Part shown: piece after piece, positions 1-11,604 of the stretch
Layout of the letters: each line of letters opens with the position of its first letter
Position numbering within the stretch: position 1 is the first letter of the stretch
Source: Rhododendron vialii
Taxonomy: Eukaryota > Streptophyta > Magnoliopsida > Ericales > Ericaceae
Direction of reading: 5' to 3'
Length of the DNA stretch: 64,000 bases
Assembly (NCBI RefSeq): GCF_030253575.1
Contig: NC_080560.1
Span: 7,870,501 to 7,934,500, forward strand
Translations under genes and position numbers: made by a program
The notes under the pieces: generated by a model
Told to the model about the DNA's origin: nothing
The model's input: the letters and a program-made list of their open reading frames with translations, nothing else
Databases searched by the model: none

Positions 1-458
1 GTTTGTGCATATGTCCATTCGGTCTTGGTTGCTTTTTGTCCTAATTCGTTGGCCTTTAGTACTAGTTTTATCTTGCTGTATTGGTAGAGTTATCAAGTTT
101 CCACCTGTATTCAGTTGCTTATTTGTTCTCCATCCATATGTTCTACCAATCACCTGTCATGCTGTTGTTTGATATTTTCTATTGATTTATGACATATATT
201 CTTTTTCCAGACTTGGCTTTGATGATATTCGATGTGAATGGTTAAAATAATGAGTGTAGAGAAAATTGTTGTGAAATATCCCTAGACCGCGTTCTCCAGA
301 AAGTAGTGCGTGTGTGGGTGTGTGTTGTTGAGCAAAATTTTGATCGAATCGTTTGTGTTTTAGTGTAATTTGTGTGTCCATTTCTATCAAAAATTTCCAT
401 TCAAAATTTAGTGATGAGTTTCATAGGCTGCTGCCTCTGTGCTATCTCCTTTATTATT

Positions 459-663
459 TTTGATAACTCAGGTGTCTGGGTCAGCTTACGCGTACCTTGA
501 CTAATCCTTGGGGCCTACTTTAGCATCTACTTGTGGAGAGCTCAATTAAAGCCGGATCAAAGCTCCATATTGATTGGCCACAAAGAAGTTGACACACAAT
601 ACTTGGGAGGGAGCAACCCCTAAGTCCTAGGCCTTCACCACCGGACCAACTCCTTGGGGTTGT
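459..663 (-). mobile_element. tRNA-derived (Au-like) SINE in a phosphatase-gene intron
   Basis: On the minus strand the element begins with a tRNA-like head (GGAGTTGGTCCGGTGGTGAA) and ends with the conserved tail GGTACGCGTAAGCTGACCC. It is flanked by a 16-bp direct repeat with one mismatch (443-458 and 664-679, TATCTCCnTTATTATT), the target-site duplication of retroposition. The same tail recurs near 13330, 24550, 34250 and 58800. Confidence 0.75.
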
Positions 664-984
664 TATCTCCGTTATTATTACTTGTCCAATGCGTTCTATT
701 TCCTTACTAGTTTGCTCCGACTTAACACTGGGTTTAGTATTGTTCTTTGGTGATTGCAATTTCGGTTTGTTGGAATGGTAGAGTTACGGTGTAGGCTTCG
801 GGTGCTTGGCTCATCTTAAATTACTGTTGCTCATAATTTTAAGGGCATAGACGCCATATGAGCTGACATTTGTGAGTAAAGTCATAATTGTGAAAAGTAC
901 CAGTTGCATAATATAGCATTGCTTGAATGGCGTAAACTGTTCTGCCTCTGATCAAATAATTGATACATGAATTTGTTTATGCAG

Positions 985-1463
<479 letters not shown>

Positions 1464-2885
1464 ACTGTGGACCAAAGTAACCCTTCAAAAGGCGTTTGCT
1501 TCCACCATTTGATTCCTTGGAAGAGCGTCTTAGTTCCTGCTTTGGATTGGAATAAATTGGAAAAGAAGAGGATTTTTCTGGAATGCATTTCAGCAGCAAA
1601 AAGGAATGATCTTTTGTTTTCCTTCTGATGATAATAAGAGGCATTAACCAGCATATCTTGCGTTCGGCTCTCTCGAATGTTCTTCCCTTCCCATTGTTTA
1701 CTTAGTATTCATTGCTACTGTCACTATTATTGGATCTACTTAATTCTCATAGTATCAATTGATGAAAGGATAAGTATTCGACAAACCAACTTGATTTATA
1801 TTTGTAAAGAAATAGAACGATTTACACGGGAATTGTTTATAAGATGCATACGTTCAAGCCACAGGACAGATTTGATGCGTTGAAAATGTGTGGTTACCTT
1901 GCTCATGGACAGTAGAATTGGTTACCCAAATTAGTCGTTTTTTGGGCCAAACATCGAGTTATAAAAAAAAAGGTGTACGCCTAGTTAATTTGATTGGGAT
2001 TACTTTGAGTTATAGTGACTAATAGTTATATGCATTTGAAGATTACAATCTCCGTCTTCTCAAATAGAGAATCGATCATCCTCTCCATCCTCTAAATATA
2101 GAGGACCAAAATCCATCCTCTCAAAAGAGAAGAGATATAGAGGATGGATTAGAGCTTTCCCATACTCTCAAATGGAGTTTTATGCTTATGCTCTCCCATG
2201 CTCTTAAGACTCTCTCTCTCTACTTTCAGAGCACATAAATAGTATATTCCCTCCTCCAAAAATTATTCAATACTTTCGGAGTATATGAATAGTATACTCT
2301 CTTCTCTCACATAAACATGTGGGGCTCACACAAAGGACAAATATAGGATCCATATGTTATATGAGAGGAGGAAGTATACTGTTCATATACTCTGAAAGTA
2401 TTGAATAATTACTCCTCTGTCTCTCTCTCCACAAAATGCCTGTCTACATATATAGTACTCCTTTCAAGCCTTTTTTATCCCTGTTATCATCACCTTTCTA
2501 TCCCTTATCCTTGTTTTTCAACCACTATTGGCAAGTTGGTACTTGGTACCATCCTCTTTGAAAGATGGGGGTCCCTATCTACATGATACAGCTACCCATA
2601 TAAATGACATGACGAACTTCCAGTAACCCCCAATTGCCAATTGGATTGCACCCGGAAAGGCATAACTATATCTAAGGTCCCCAATACATTCTGTTTATTA
2701 AAAAGTTTACATCTAAAAGGAGTCATTCTAATATATATTCATGAAAATGCCAGTCATCTAGAACAACCCAAAGGATCTGCACTATCAGTGGCGGAGGGAG
2801 CCTAGGCCCAGTGGGATCCGATCGATATTAGAATAAAGCATGCCTATATCTCTATTTGAGAGTACCAAACTACTCTAACCAGAAT
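1464..2885. other. Phosphatase 3' flank and AT-rich spacer with a small hairpin
   Basis: The 3'UTR of the phosphatase gene probably fills about 1464-1680. Around 2260-2412 lies an imperfect hairpin: ATTATTCAATACTTTCGGAG at 2262-2281 is mirrored by CTCTGAAAGTATTGAATAAT at 2390-2409. At 2040-2170 and 3070-3380 are degenerate stretches with 'hairpin MITE' wording (atccatcctctcaaa / gagcattgggttgg). Near 2789 is a truncated copy of a TGGCGGAGGGAG-type hAT terminus, like that at 22603. No gene is visible. Confidence 0.4.
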
Positions 2886-3065
2886 TGCCAAGCTATCACT
2901 ATTGGTAAAGTTCACGTCTCTCCTCCCTGGTGGCCTAGGTTCGAGCCCCATGAAAGGCGGGGTTTGGAGTTTTAGGGCTATGGATAGCCTCGATTTGATC
3001 CCCCGTTGACTAACATCCCACTAACCACCACTAGCTATACAATGTTGGCAAAAAAAAAAAAAAAT
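2886..3065 (+). mobile_element. tRNA-derived SINE with poly(A) tail
   Basis: A pol III box-A-like stretch (CTATTGGTAAAG) is followed about 40 bp later by a box-B match (GGTTCGAGCCCC). The element ends in a run of about 15 A at 3050-3064. This order is that of a plant tRNA-derived SINE. Target-site duplications were not established. Confidence 0.6.
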
Positions 3066-3429
3066 ACTCCAACCCATCCTCTCAACATTCCTCTATTTAA
3101 GAGTATTTGATTTTGATCTTCTATATTTAGAGCATGAGAGAAGTATTGAGGATCATCTCTATATTACTATTCACCATTTTAAATGAAATCCTAGTCCTTA
3201 AGAGCTTTTGTTTATAAATTTTTGTACCAACAATATCTTCATGAGAGTATCAACATAAGGAATTTTATGTTCACAAAGTTATTTTAGAGACAAAAATAGA
3301 AGATTAATTTCCTCTATAATCACTTTATGATTAAAAAATTGTATTTTAATACTTTCAAATAGAGCATTGGGTTGGAAATGCTGTTAGGCAATATTTGACA
3401 AGGGTTGTAGGGTGGTGGATTGGAATAGG

Positions 3430-3748
3430 GGGTGACTATTCGTAGCCCCGTATTTTCTTCCATAACCCATTAAAAATTTTCAATTATACTCGACAGTTAG
3501 TTACCGAAATTGAGATACATTTTCAGCATACAATTACCGAAATATAATATTTTTTTCAACAGTTATTTACAGAAAATGTATGTTTGGCAGTTGTTTACCG
3601 GAGGTTGAACATATTTTCAACATGTAGTTACCGAAATATAATCTTGTTTTCAACAGTTATTTACCAAAATGTTATGTGTGATTTTCAACAACTATTTACC
3701 GAAATCTAGTGGGCTAAGGGAGAAAATACGGGGCTGCGAATAGTGCTT
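3430..3748. mobile_element. Small TIR element with internal TTTACCGAAAT repeats
   Basis: Terminal inverted repeats ACTATTCGTAGCCCCGTATT (left) and the complement of AATACGGGGCTGCGAATAGT (right) bracket about 260 bp. The interior contains six or more degenerate copies of a unit resembling TTCAACAGTTATTTACCGAAAT. The family is not recognised; no transposase is encoded. Confidence 0.6.
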
Positions 3749-3759
3749 GCTCGACCAAA

Positions 3760-5281
3760 GTGCGTCGTAATAAAGAGCGCCCCAAGCGTAGGGCTAGGTC
3801 AGTTATAGCATAATAAACTCGGAAGTCCGAGGTCGAATCCATAGGGAGCCAATAGAGCTAGGCCGGAAGGTTTGATTTACGAAGGGTTTTTTGACGTTAG
3901 GACCGCCAACCTTTAGATTTGGCGTTGAGACGGCCAACTTTTGAGTAATGATAATTCTAATTACCAAGAAGACTAGAAAATGGAATTTGACAGGAAATTA
4001 AAGCGGCAAGGTCTAGGGGTTCATTCCGCCCATAACTTAGGTCGTTCAATGCTTCTCTTTGATAACTCAAGTGAGAGTCATTGTCATTTGATCCCACTCT
4101 GAAGATTTAACCATGAAAATCAAGTTTAACTCATACAACGGGGTTTGGAAATTGATGAAAACTCGTTTAGGCATTTTATCGAACACAAAGAGAGCCATGG
4201 TTCTAAGCATTGGGTGTGCCAAAAAAAACTTGTCTACACCCAATCAAAGAAGTTAACATCTCTAGGTTTAGAGTCTAGACCAAAGATTAGAGCTTAACAA
4301 GTTCTTTGAGGCATTTTTGCAAACACTTAGAGTGACATAGCTCCAAGCATTATATGTGGCAAGAGATCAAGTCATTGCCTACACATAATCAAAGAGGTTA
4401 ACAACCCTAGGTTTTGTTACATAAAAATGAACTTAATCCATTCACAAACCACATTAAGCACAAGAAATGAGAGAAACCATTAAACTACCTAGATCATGGG
4501 GTAGAAATTACCCCATGACCAAGCCTTGAACACTACTCACCCTTAGTGGGTGTAAATATGAAGGGAAATGAGGAGAGATACGAAAACATTCACAAAAACG
4601 AAAATAAAAACTAGATTAAAAAAGATCTTGAGTTAACTTACAACTTTAATGAAGAACACAAGCCTCCAAACCCTAGAAATCAACCTCCTTTGAAGAGAGA
4701 GTGAGAGCTAAGGAGAGGAGGGAGGTAGAGAGAGAAGTGAAATTGAAGGATAACCTACTAAAATGAGGTTAGAAAGCATTTATAGGCCCTCAAAGTCGGG
4801 TTACAAAGGTCCAAAATACCCCCAAGTCAAAGTGCAGTCGGGTACAAAAATGCAGATTTTTCCCAGGTTGTACCGGTACCATGAAACCCCGGTATCGGTA
4901 CAAGTCTTGTTTCTCAGCATTTTGGACCAAATCTGTCCGAGTTGTACAGGTACCACAGATCCGCGGTACCGGTACATTGCTGGCAGAAAACTTCCAAATT
5001 GTTTTCTTCTTTCCAACGGCCCCTTTGATGCCCCGAATAGCCTTCGACCCTTCTTTACATGCTCCTTGGGACTCGGTGGCGGGATGCCACATGGTCTTGA
5101 CTCTTTGGATGATCCCGGATTGATTTCCTTGGCGTTCAAAACGTCTTTTTTCCACATTTTTACCTATAACTCACAAAAACACAACGTCCGTGCAATATCA
5201 TCTAAATAAAGCAAGTTACGCACGTGAGAGTGACAAAATAGGGATCGATAAGCCCATTTATTTACACTATTGAGGGCTTAT
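3760..5281 (-). mobile_element. LTR-retrotransposon LTR/UTR relic (minus strand)
   Basis: Read on the minus strand, the right edge begins TGATAAGCCCTCAATAGTG, a start seen in plant Ty3/gypsy-type LTRs. The body holds a TATA-like 'gcatttataggccctc' near 4780 and paired CCGGTACCGGTAC-type repeats (4870-4980). Near 3820 is the 'aactcggaagtccgaggtcgaatcc' region often adjacent to such LTRs. No polyprotein reading frame is present. The left limit is uncertain; this could be a solo LTR or an LTR plus internal remnant. Confidence 0.45.
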
Positions 5282-5464
5282 CAAATAGTCACCCCCTTGG
5301 AATATAGTCCAGTCCAGACTTGCTATAATTGAAAGTCCGATTTGCCCCCACATATTTTCGTACATTGCACTAATGCCCTCATTTTGTCTCTTGCTGATTC
5401 TTCTTTTTTTTCTTCAACTATATGTATTTCCTTTATCTTTATTAATAGAATATTAAAAAAAAAA

Positions 5465-5841
5465 GGAAAATTTATAGAAATGGTCCTTCTAATTTGACCT
5501 GAGTCTCATTTTCGTCCTCTAAGTATCAATTGCAACTCTTTTGACCTTCAAACTTGGTTTTCGTATCAAATTAGTCCAACTGATAACGTCTGTTAGCCAA
5601 ACTGGACGGAAAAAATCAAATTGAGAGCAGACGTCATCAATTGGACCATTTTTGTACTAACTGCAACGTCCAAACTGTCATCAATCTTTCTTTTTTTTTG
5701 TCCACTTTGGCTGTCAAAAGTTATCAATTGAATCAAATTGGTACAAAACCAAACTTGAAGGTCAAAAGAGTTGTAATTGATACTTAGAGAACAAAAATGA
5801 GACTCGGATGAAACTAGAAAGACATTTATATAAATTTCCCT
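5465..5841. mobile_element. Foldback MITE, copy 1 (family shared with 51624)
   Basis: The two halves are long inverted repeats: the left arm starts GGAAAATTTATAGAAATGG and the right arm ends with ATTTATATAAATTTCCC. Both arms contain GTCTCATTTTCGTCCTCTAAG-like sequence and its complement. The inner part (CTGGACGGAAAAAATCAAAT) recurs almost unchanged in the copy at 51624-51999. Non-coding. Confidence 0.75.
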
Positions 5842-5974
5842 AAAAAGAGTTAGTAATATTGTTTTGAAAGATTAAATTATGTTGGCAATCTTTTTCGTCT
5901 TTCTTTCTAGAAAAAAATATTGACTGTCATAATTTTCTTAGAAATTTTCGGTGAAATATCCTCTATGTTTTATA

Positions 5975-6209
5975 CTCCCTCTGTCCCAAAATGAATGATA
6001 ATTTTTGAAACTCGTGTCATTTTTCGTCACTTATATCTTTCAATCAATCATGTTTTTCATGAATTTGAAAACTTTGTATAATAAAACTAATCGAGAACTA
6101 TCAAATAAGATCTATATTGCATATTTTTTTTAAATCCAATTTGAAAGATTTAAGAAATTTAAATTGGCACGAATATCAAAAATTAACATCCAATTTGGGA
6201 CGGAAGGAG
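5975..6209. mobile_element. Stowaway MITE
   Basis: Terminal inverted repeats CTCCCTCTGTCCCAAA and the complement of TTTGGGACGGAAGGAG are flanked by TA on both sides. These are the Stowaway (Tc1/mariner) termini and target duplication. Length is about 235 bp; non-coding. Confidence 0.85.
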
Positions 6210-7059
6210 TATATGGATAGTTGTTGAGGATTCCGGCAAGTGAAATTCGATATTGAAAGTGCAAGTCGATAAATATGATAGGGGAGAGTGGAGCTGAGCC
6301 ATGGATTACCATATGGCCCATACGATTGAAACAGGCCCGCAAAAATTGATCAAGGGATATAACTGGGTCGAGCCCAACCTTTTAGAATCCAACTAGATGG
6401 GCTGTAGGAGCACGAGTACCATGCCCGTCGTTTGAGATTGAAACATGCCTTCGCGGGGGCACACGGGTATCATGGCCATTGGTTGTCAACTAGAGAACTA
6501 AAATTACAAATATGTGCAAGCCATGAAAGCAAGGGCAAATCCAACTGAAGGGCAAAATTCGAAAAATTGGGCAAATGTTGGTAAGCCGTTTCAAATCACC
6601 CTCCCGTTCTTATTACTAAAGGGTTGGGATATATACAAAAATTGCGTTGGCTTAGAGGACTAGGAATTGAATAAAATCCGCTATGATTATGATTGTTAGG
6701 TTATTTTACCGAATTCTAACTCTGCATACAAATACACATACTCACTCATAAATGTGCTGGTTCCATATGCACTGCAATTATCAATGAGTGTGACATCCAC
6801 CACACTTGTGAGTGTGTGTATTTGTTTGGAGTACTATTTTTCTCTTAACTTGATTATCCTTTTTTTTTAATGAAAGAATCATCAGTTTGAATCATAAAAA
6901 AGAATCATCAGTTTGAATCACAAAAAAAAGTCAAGATATTTCGAATTCTTTGTTGACATGGACAAAGTCAAGGGAAACCTCTGAAATTATTTTAATATTG
7001 GACCTTGGACATATAATAGTTCCGAATCGAATTTCTTTAGAAAGAAGATCTTTTGTCTT

Positions 7060-8085
7060 GTGGTAGCCTGCTCCAATTCCCTTACGAAGCTTTCATTATT
7101 GGGTTAGTGTTCGGCTCCGAAGTGGCTCAAGGACTGAGCGGGAGTGCCAGGACTTATCGCGTCCAACGTAAAGGACTAAGTGTCCCTTTTTCTGACTTCG
7201 AATCTGTGAGGCCGATAGTGCTGCAACCTAAGGACTGGATTGCAGTGAAGGTCCGTGGTTTTGCCTCTACGAGCGAGGACTTAATAATTTCCTAACCGTG
7301 TAGGAAAAGAAGTAACAACGTAGAATAACTATATTATATCGTAATAATAAAGTTGGGGATACAAGAGAGATATAAATAACTTTATTATGTCGTAATAACA
7401 AAATTAGGGTACAAGAGAGATAGAAATGAGGGAGAAATGAGATAATTGCTTCGCTAGGAAGGCTTTGGTTTTAAGTGTTGAGTATGATTGGTGTGGGAAC
7501 CTTTTTTTTTTTCTTTGCTTCTAGTATTTATAAGCCACGGCATTGCATGCAAAAGGATTTGCTGGCCTTCATCTCGTGTTGACACGTGTCCCATGTAACT
7601 CCTCCGCTTGTGCATTTCATGGGATAATGGGTAGTTGCTATAAGTTGGCCATGTAATTCTCTTTATCGTGGGGAGTTACTGGGAGTTGCCAAAGATCATG
7701 GGCCACCTCATTCCCTTTTTTTGTGGGCATTAACAAATAATGGGCTAATTTGACTAAGTCAAATAGCCATGTGGCAACCATTCCCATTTCTTCGTTCTTT
7801 TGCTCCTCATGGGTCTTTATCATGATAATGAGCCTTGTGAATACAAAGCCTTATTCACTGATTGGGCCTTGACTTGAACTTATAATTAATATGACCCATG
7901 GTCCCTGATCTCAAAGCATAGCCAGATCGGATTAAAACTAACCGGGCTCAATCAAAACTATCTTGGCTCATTAATTTTAATCCAATACATCTCTACTTTT
8001 TGGCCCAATTTAATTAAGCAACAATTAAATAGCCCTCCAACGCTTGCCCAGAATTGGGTGTCAAAAACGATTGTAAACAATTAGC
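7060..8085 (-). mobile_element. Solo-LTR-like repeat, copy 1 of three
   Basis: This stretch is alignable by eye with 30730-31196 (continuing at 32910-33060) and with about 44230-45520. All share 'gaggacttaataatttcctaacc' and, after it, a 'tatttataagcc/tatttatagg' TATA-like motif. Read on the minus strand, the copies start near TGTTTACA, a common LTR start. No polyprotein is encoded, so a solo LTR or short LTR-type element is inferred; limits are approximate. Confidence 0.5.
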
Positions 8086-8745
8086 CATACACTTCACATG
8101 TTTCTAGTACACTGGCTAATTGTTAGGAAATCTAATTAAGGACCCGTTTAGGATGTTTAAACAATCGATCTCTAAAAAACATTTATATACTATTTTGTAC
8201 CCTTTTGGAGATTTTTTCCCTCCAAGAATGTTTAAGCAATCAAATGTTTCCACACAAAAAAAAAAGGGGGATTCTAGTAGTATTTTTTTTCCCTCTTACA
8301 TTAATCATGACTAGATGAACCACAAAATTAGAAAGGGATTACATTTTGAAAAGATTCCTTCAAAACGAAATACTGGAAAAGAAACTTTTTCCCAGTCTTT
8401 GGTATATTTCCTTAACTACGATCATGTTTTTTTCCTTATATCTTTTTGATTTGCCTATGCAGACGAACCGATGAAACGGAGTATTTTAACTAGAAGTTGA
8501 AATAAGTTAATACTCCAGTACATATACATATGAACGCATGATATTCGTTGATCTGTTATTTATTCTGACTTATGACAAGGGCTTCCCTAGAATAGACCTA
8601 GATTGACATTAAGCCTTCATGCCTTAAAAAATGTGTTCTTTTCTTGCCATTGAACTTCTCGTCAAATTCTAGGGTCCGACCAGCTTAACCATAATCATTT
8701 TAACTACTTGAAATAAAGAGAGTTCTCCAAAAAAAATCAGAAATC

Positions 8746-9136
8746 CTATTGGTACCGACGGGTACCATAGGGAAAATGTACCGACGGCCGCCGGACGGCC
8801 GTCTCCGGCCACCGTACGGCCGATCCGAGCCGTCCAAAAATTTTAAAAAATAAAATCGAGTGGGCCTACGCGAGAATCAATGGCATCCGAGGTGTGTAGG
8901 GTACTTGATCCGAGCACCCATTTTTCGTGTATATTTGTATATACGTGTATATACACGAAAAAGGGGTGCTCGGATCAAGTACTCTACACACCTCGGATGC
9001 CATTGATTCCCACGTAGGCCCACTCGGTTTTATTTTTTAAAATTTTTGGACGGCTCGGATCGGCCGTCCGGTGGCCGGAGACGGCCGTCCGGTGGCCGTC
9101 GGTACATTTTCCCTATGGTACCGTCGGTACCAATAG
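8746..9136. mobile_element. GC-rich palindromic MITE, copy A
   Basis: A nearly perfect foldback: the left arm starts CTATTGGTACCGACGGGTAC and the right arm ends GTACCGTCGGTACCAATAG. Each arm contains CCGGCCAC..GGCCGATCCGAGCCGTCC and GGCATCCGAGGTGTGTAG. The GC-rich arms stand out from the AT-rich surroundings. Related copies lie at about 9398-9651, 10140-10355 (half), 41780-42180 and 60771-61150. Confidence 0.75.
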
Positions 9137-9397
9137 CACTACTCAAAAAAAATTGTCGAACTCTGAAAAAGTAGTTTACCCAACAAAATGAAAAAGATGT
9201 GAGAATTTTATTCGTTTCTTTAAATAAATAAATAAATAAAAACTTAATCATTGTTTTTGTCATCCTAACGTCATCATCATGATATGGGAGTTAGGTCCCC
9301 AAGACGGCCCCAACGAGCTTTCAATTTGCGTCCCGAAAAGGAAAGGAATTTCCTCATCTCACCAACCTCACCAACCCCCAAGAGATTACAATAAATC

Positions 9398-9651
9398 TAT
9401 AAGGACAGACGGTCCCATATTGAAATCGTACAAAAGGCCGTGTCGGGCCATCTTTATTTACCGGACGGTCGATTCAAATCGTCCAAAAATTTTATAAAAA
9501 AAATGAGGAAGTCTTCGTGGGAATCAACGGCATCCGATATATATAAAAAATAAGGTGCTTGGATGGTTTGGATCGACTGTCCGGTAGCCGGAGATAACCC
9601 GGCGCGGCCGTCAGTGCGATTTTAGTATGGGGACCGTCGGTCCCTATATAG
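9398..9651. mobile_element. GC-rich palindromic MITE, copy B (shortened)
   Basis: The termini CTATAAGGACAGACGGTCCC and the complement of GGGACCGTCGGTCCCTATAT match the family at 8746. The internal GGACGGTCGATTCAAATCGTCC region is degenerate and the central spacer is shorter. Confidence 0.6.
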
Positions 9652-10139
9652 CACTACTAAAGAGATTATAGTCACTTGTGGAACCCTGTTGTTCTCATCC
9701 GAGTTGTGGACGGTTCAAAATTTTTGTCTTAATCGAACAGAACTCAGTCGTTCATTTATTCATTACCGATATAAAATTTGAGTCGTCCATTACCGAAATT
9801 GGACGGTTCGGATGGAAACAATACCTACGGGAACAATCACATATTTTTGGAATTCACATACTTTGTGGTGGGACTATATGTAAGGTAAGAGAAACACTTA
9901 TTTACAAAGGGTTCCGTAAATAAGTTTTTAAGAAGCAAATCGCGGACGTCCAAAAGTGTTTTGAACGGTCTGGATTAAAAACAAATTATTATTAGTCAGA
10001 AATATTTATTATCGGCCAAAATTTAAAAACGTATCTCAATTATTGATTGCAAAAATGGACAGGTGAGATCAAACGACTCCATAAATAACCTATTTACAGC
10101 AGCTCCGTGAATAAATCTATTTTGTAAGATAAGGTGTCA

Positions 10140-10355
10140 AGTAGTCCAACCGAAAAGTCTGAGGTTCCTACACGTGGAGTGTTTAGATCGGCCACCTATA
10201 CATGTCGGATGCCGTTGATTTTTGCGTAAGCCCACTCTTTTTTCTTTTTTTTTAAACTTTTGGACGACTCGGATCATCCGTAGGGTGGCCGGAATGGGCC
10301 CGGAGAGCTGTCGGGAATTCGGTCGGGATTTCCCCATCGGGGAACTGTAGCACCA
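10140..10355. mobile_element. Half copy of the GC-rich palindromic MITE
   Basis: Only one arm is clear: GATCGGCC, ATACATGTCGGATGCCGTTG, then TTTGGACGACTCGGATCATCC and a terminal GGGGAACTGTAGCACCACTC. It matches the right-hand arms of the copies at 41780 and 60771. Confidence 0.5.
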
Positions 10356-11033
10356 CTCTAGTCCAACTCCAACTCACCAATAAGCGGGTCCACATTATTA
10401 ATGGTTTCTAGCCGCCCCCCGCAAATCCTATCTGTCCCAAGCTAGTAAATGCCAACAAACCCACCAAACCCCACTTTTGATAAATCGTATCCTCAAAAGA
10501 AAAATGCGCTCATTTTGTCATTCTTTTTTTTTTTTTAACGTCATTTCTCTATAAGTGTATTTTTAGTGCAAAAATACACTTACAGGGGAGTGGTATTAAC
10601 AAAAAAAAAAGAAAAATGAAAAGAAAAAATGGAAAATGAGGAATGAAAAGCCAAATATCTTTGACAACTGTTCAATATGGAGTACTTTTGTAAAGGCGAT
10701 TGAATATTGAGAAAAACTTCTTGACGGAGTAACTCGTAAATAAAATTTATGGCGCTCAATTGCGTGTGTTCAGAAGTGCTTTGGACAGACCGAATTGAAA
10801 ATCAATTTTGCCCTGTTAAAATTAATTGTTACCTTTTAAAATTAATAAGTAGGTCTCAATTATTGATTATCGAAATGAACAGCCAGGGGTTATTCTCTCT
10901 TGAATATTTTGCTTCTACAAAAATCAGTGGCCGTGTTTTCCTAATCATAATTGGGAAAAAAAAACAAACAAACGAACGAACAAATGTAATAGACATGGCC
11001 ATGCATTCAATTGAAAGGACACTTGAACAAGGG
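10356..11033. other. Spacer with small inverted-repeat fragments
   Basis: At 10500-10620 is a short hairpin-type repeat (TTTTGTCATTC...aagtgtatttttagtgcaaaaatacactta) that resembles pieces at 11632-11752 and 19915-20030. Around 10740-10880 is a remnant of a 'gtgctttggacagaccgaattgaaaatc' foldback family. No convincing gene is seen. Confidence 0.35.
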
Positions 11034-11043
11034 AATATGCTTG

Positions 11044-11594
11044 TGGTGGCGGATGGGTTCGGTAGTGGCTATGGGGTGATGTTGCGGCGGTCTTTAGTTA
11101 CGGCAGAGGCAGACGTTTTTGGATTCTCTGGTTTTGTTTGGAGCTTGATCTGGTATTAACAGGGTCCAAGGCACGTTGATCCAAAGTCGGTTCGGCTCCT
11201 TTGGCGTTTCTCATATTTCGGTGCTGGGGGCAGAGCGTTTGCAGACAACACCAATGTTGCTCGGTGTTTCTGTGGAGTGGTGTCTTGTTTTCTGTTAGGG
11301 TTGGGGGATTGAGTTGGTTTTTCTTTTTGGACTTTTGTTCTTTTTTTTGGTGTTCCTAGATTTCTCTCCGTTTGTGAGACTTCTTTCACCCTTGCGTGGG
11401 TGGTTCTGTTACTTTCTGCTGTGCTCCTCCTGTTTGGAGTTGAGGGTTCAGTTGGAGTTGGGTGTAGTCTTTGGACGGAATCCCCTCCTTTTGATTTCTT
11501 GATCATTGTTTAGGAATTGAGTTTTTTCTTGATGTTCTGTTCTCTTGATCAATAATATTACTATGTTAGCATTGTGGAAAAAAAAAAAAGAAGT
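11044..11594 (+). mobile_element. 5'-truncated LINE 3' end
   Basis: A G+T-rich tail of the kind found at plant LINE 3' ends finishes with a poly(A) run at about 11577-11589. It is flanked by a 10-bp direct repeat, AATATGCTTG, at 11034-11043 and 11595-11604. No reverse-transcriptase motif remains in this piece, so the call rests on the tail, the poly(A) and the target duplication. Confidence 0.6.
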
Positions 11595-11604
11595 AATATG
11601 CTTG

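Noticed and set aside
1..984. Upstream phosphatase exons within the window
   Set aside because: No segment resembling the N-terminal half (the GLRSIIYLCPEPYP-type region) was found; the sequence looks intronic with a SINE.
4763..5209. 148-codon open frame
   Set aside because: It lies in an LTR-like relic, overlaps equally long antisense frames, and shows no domain.
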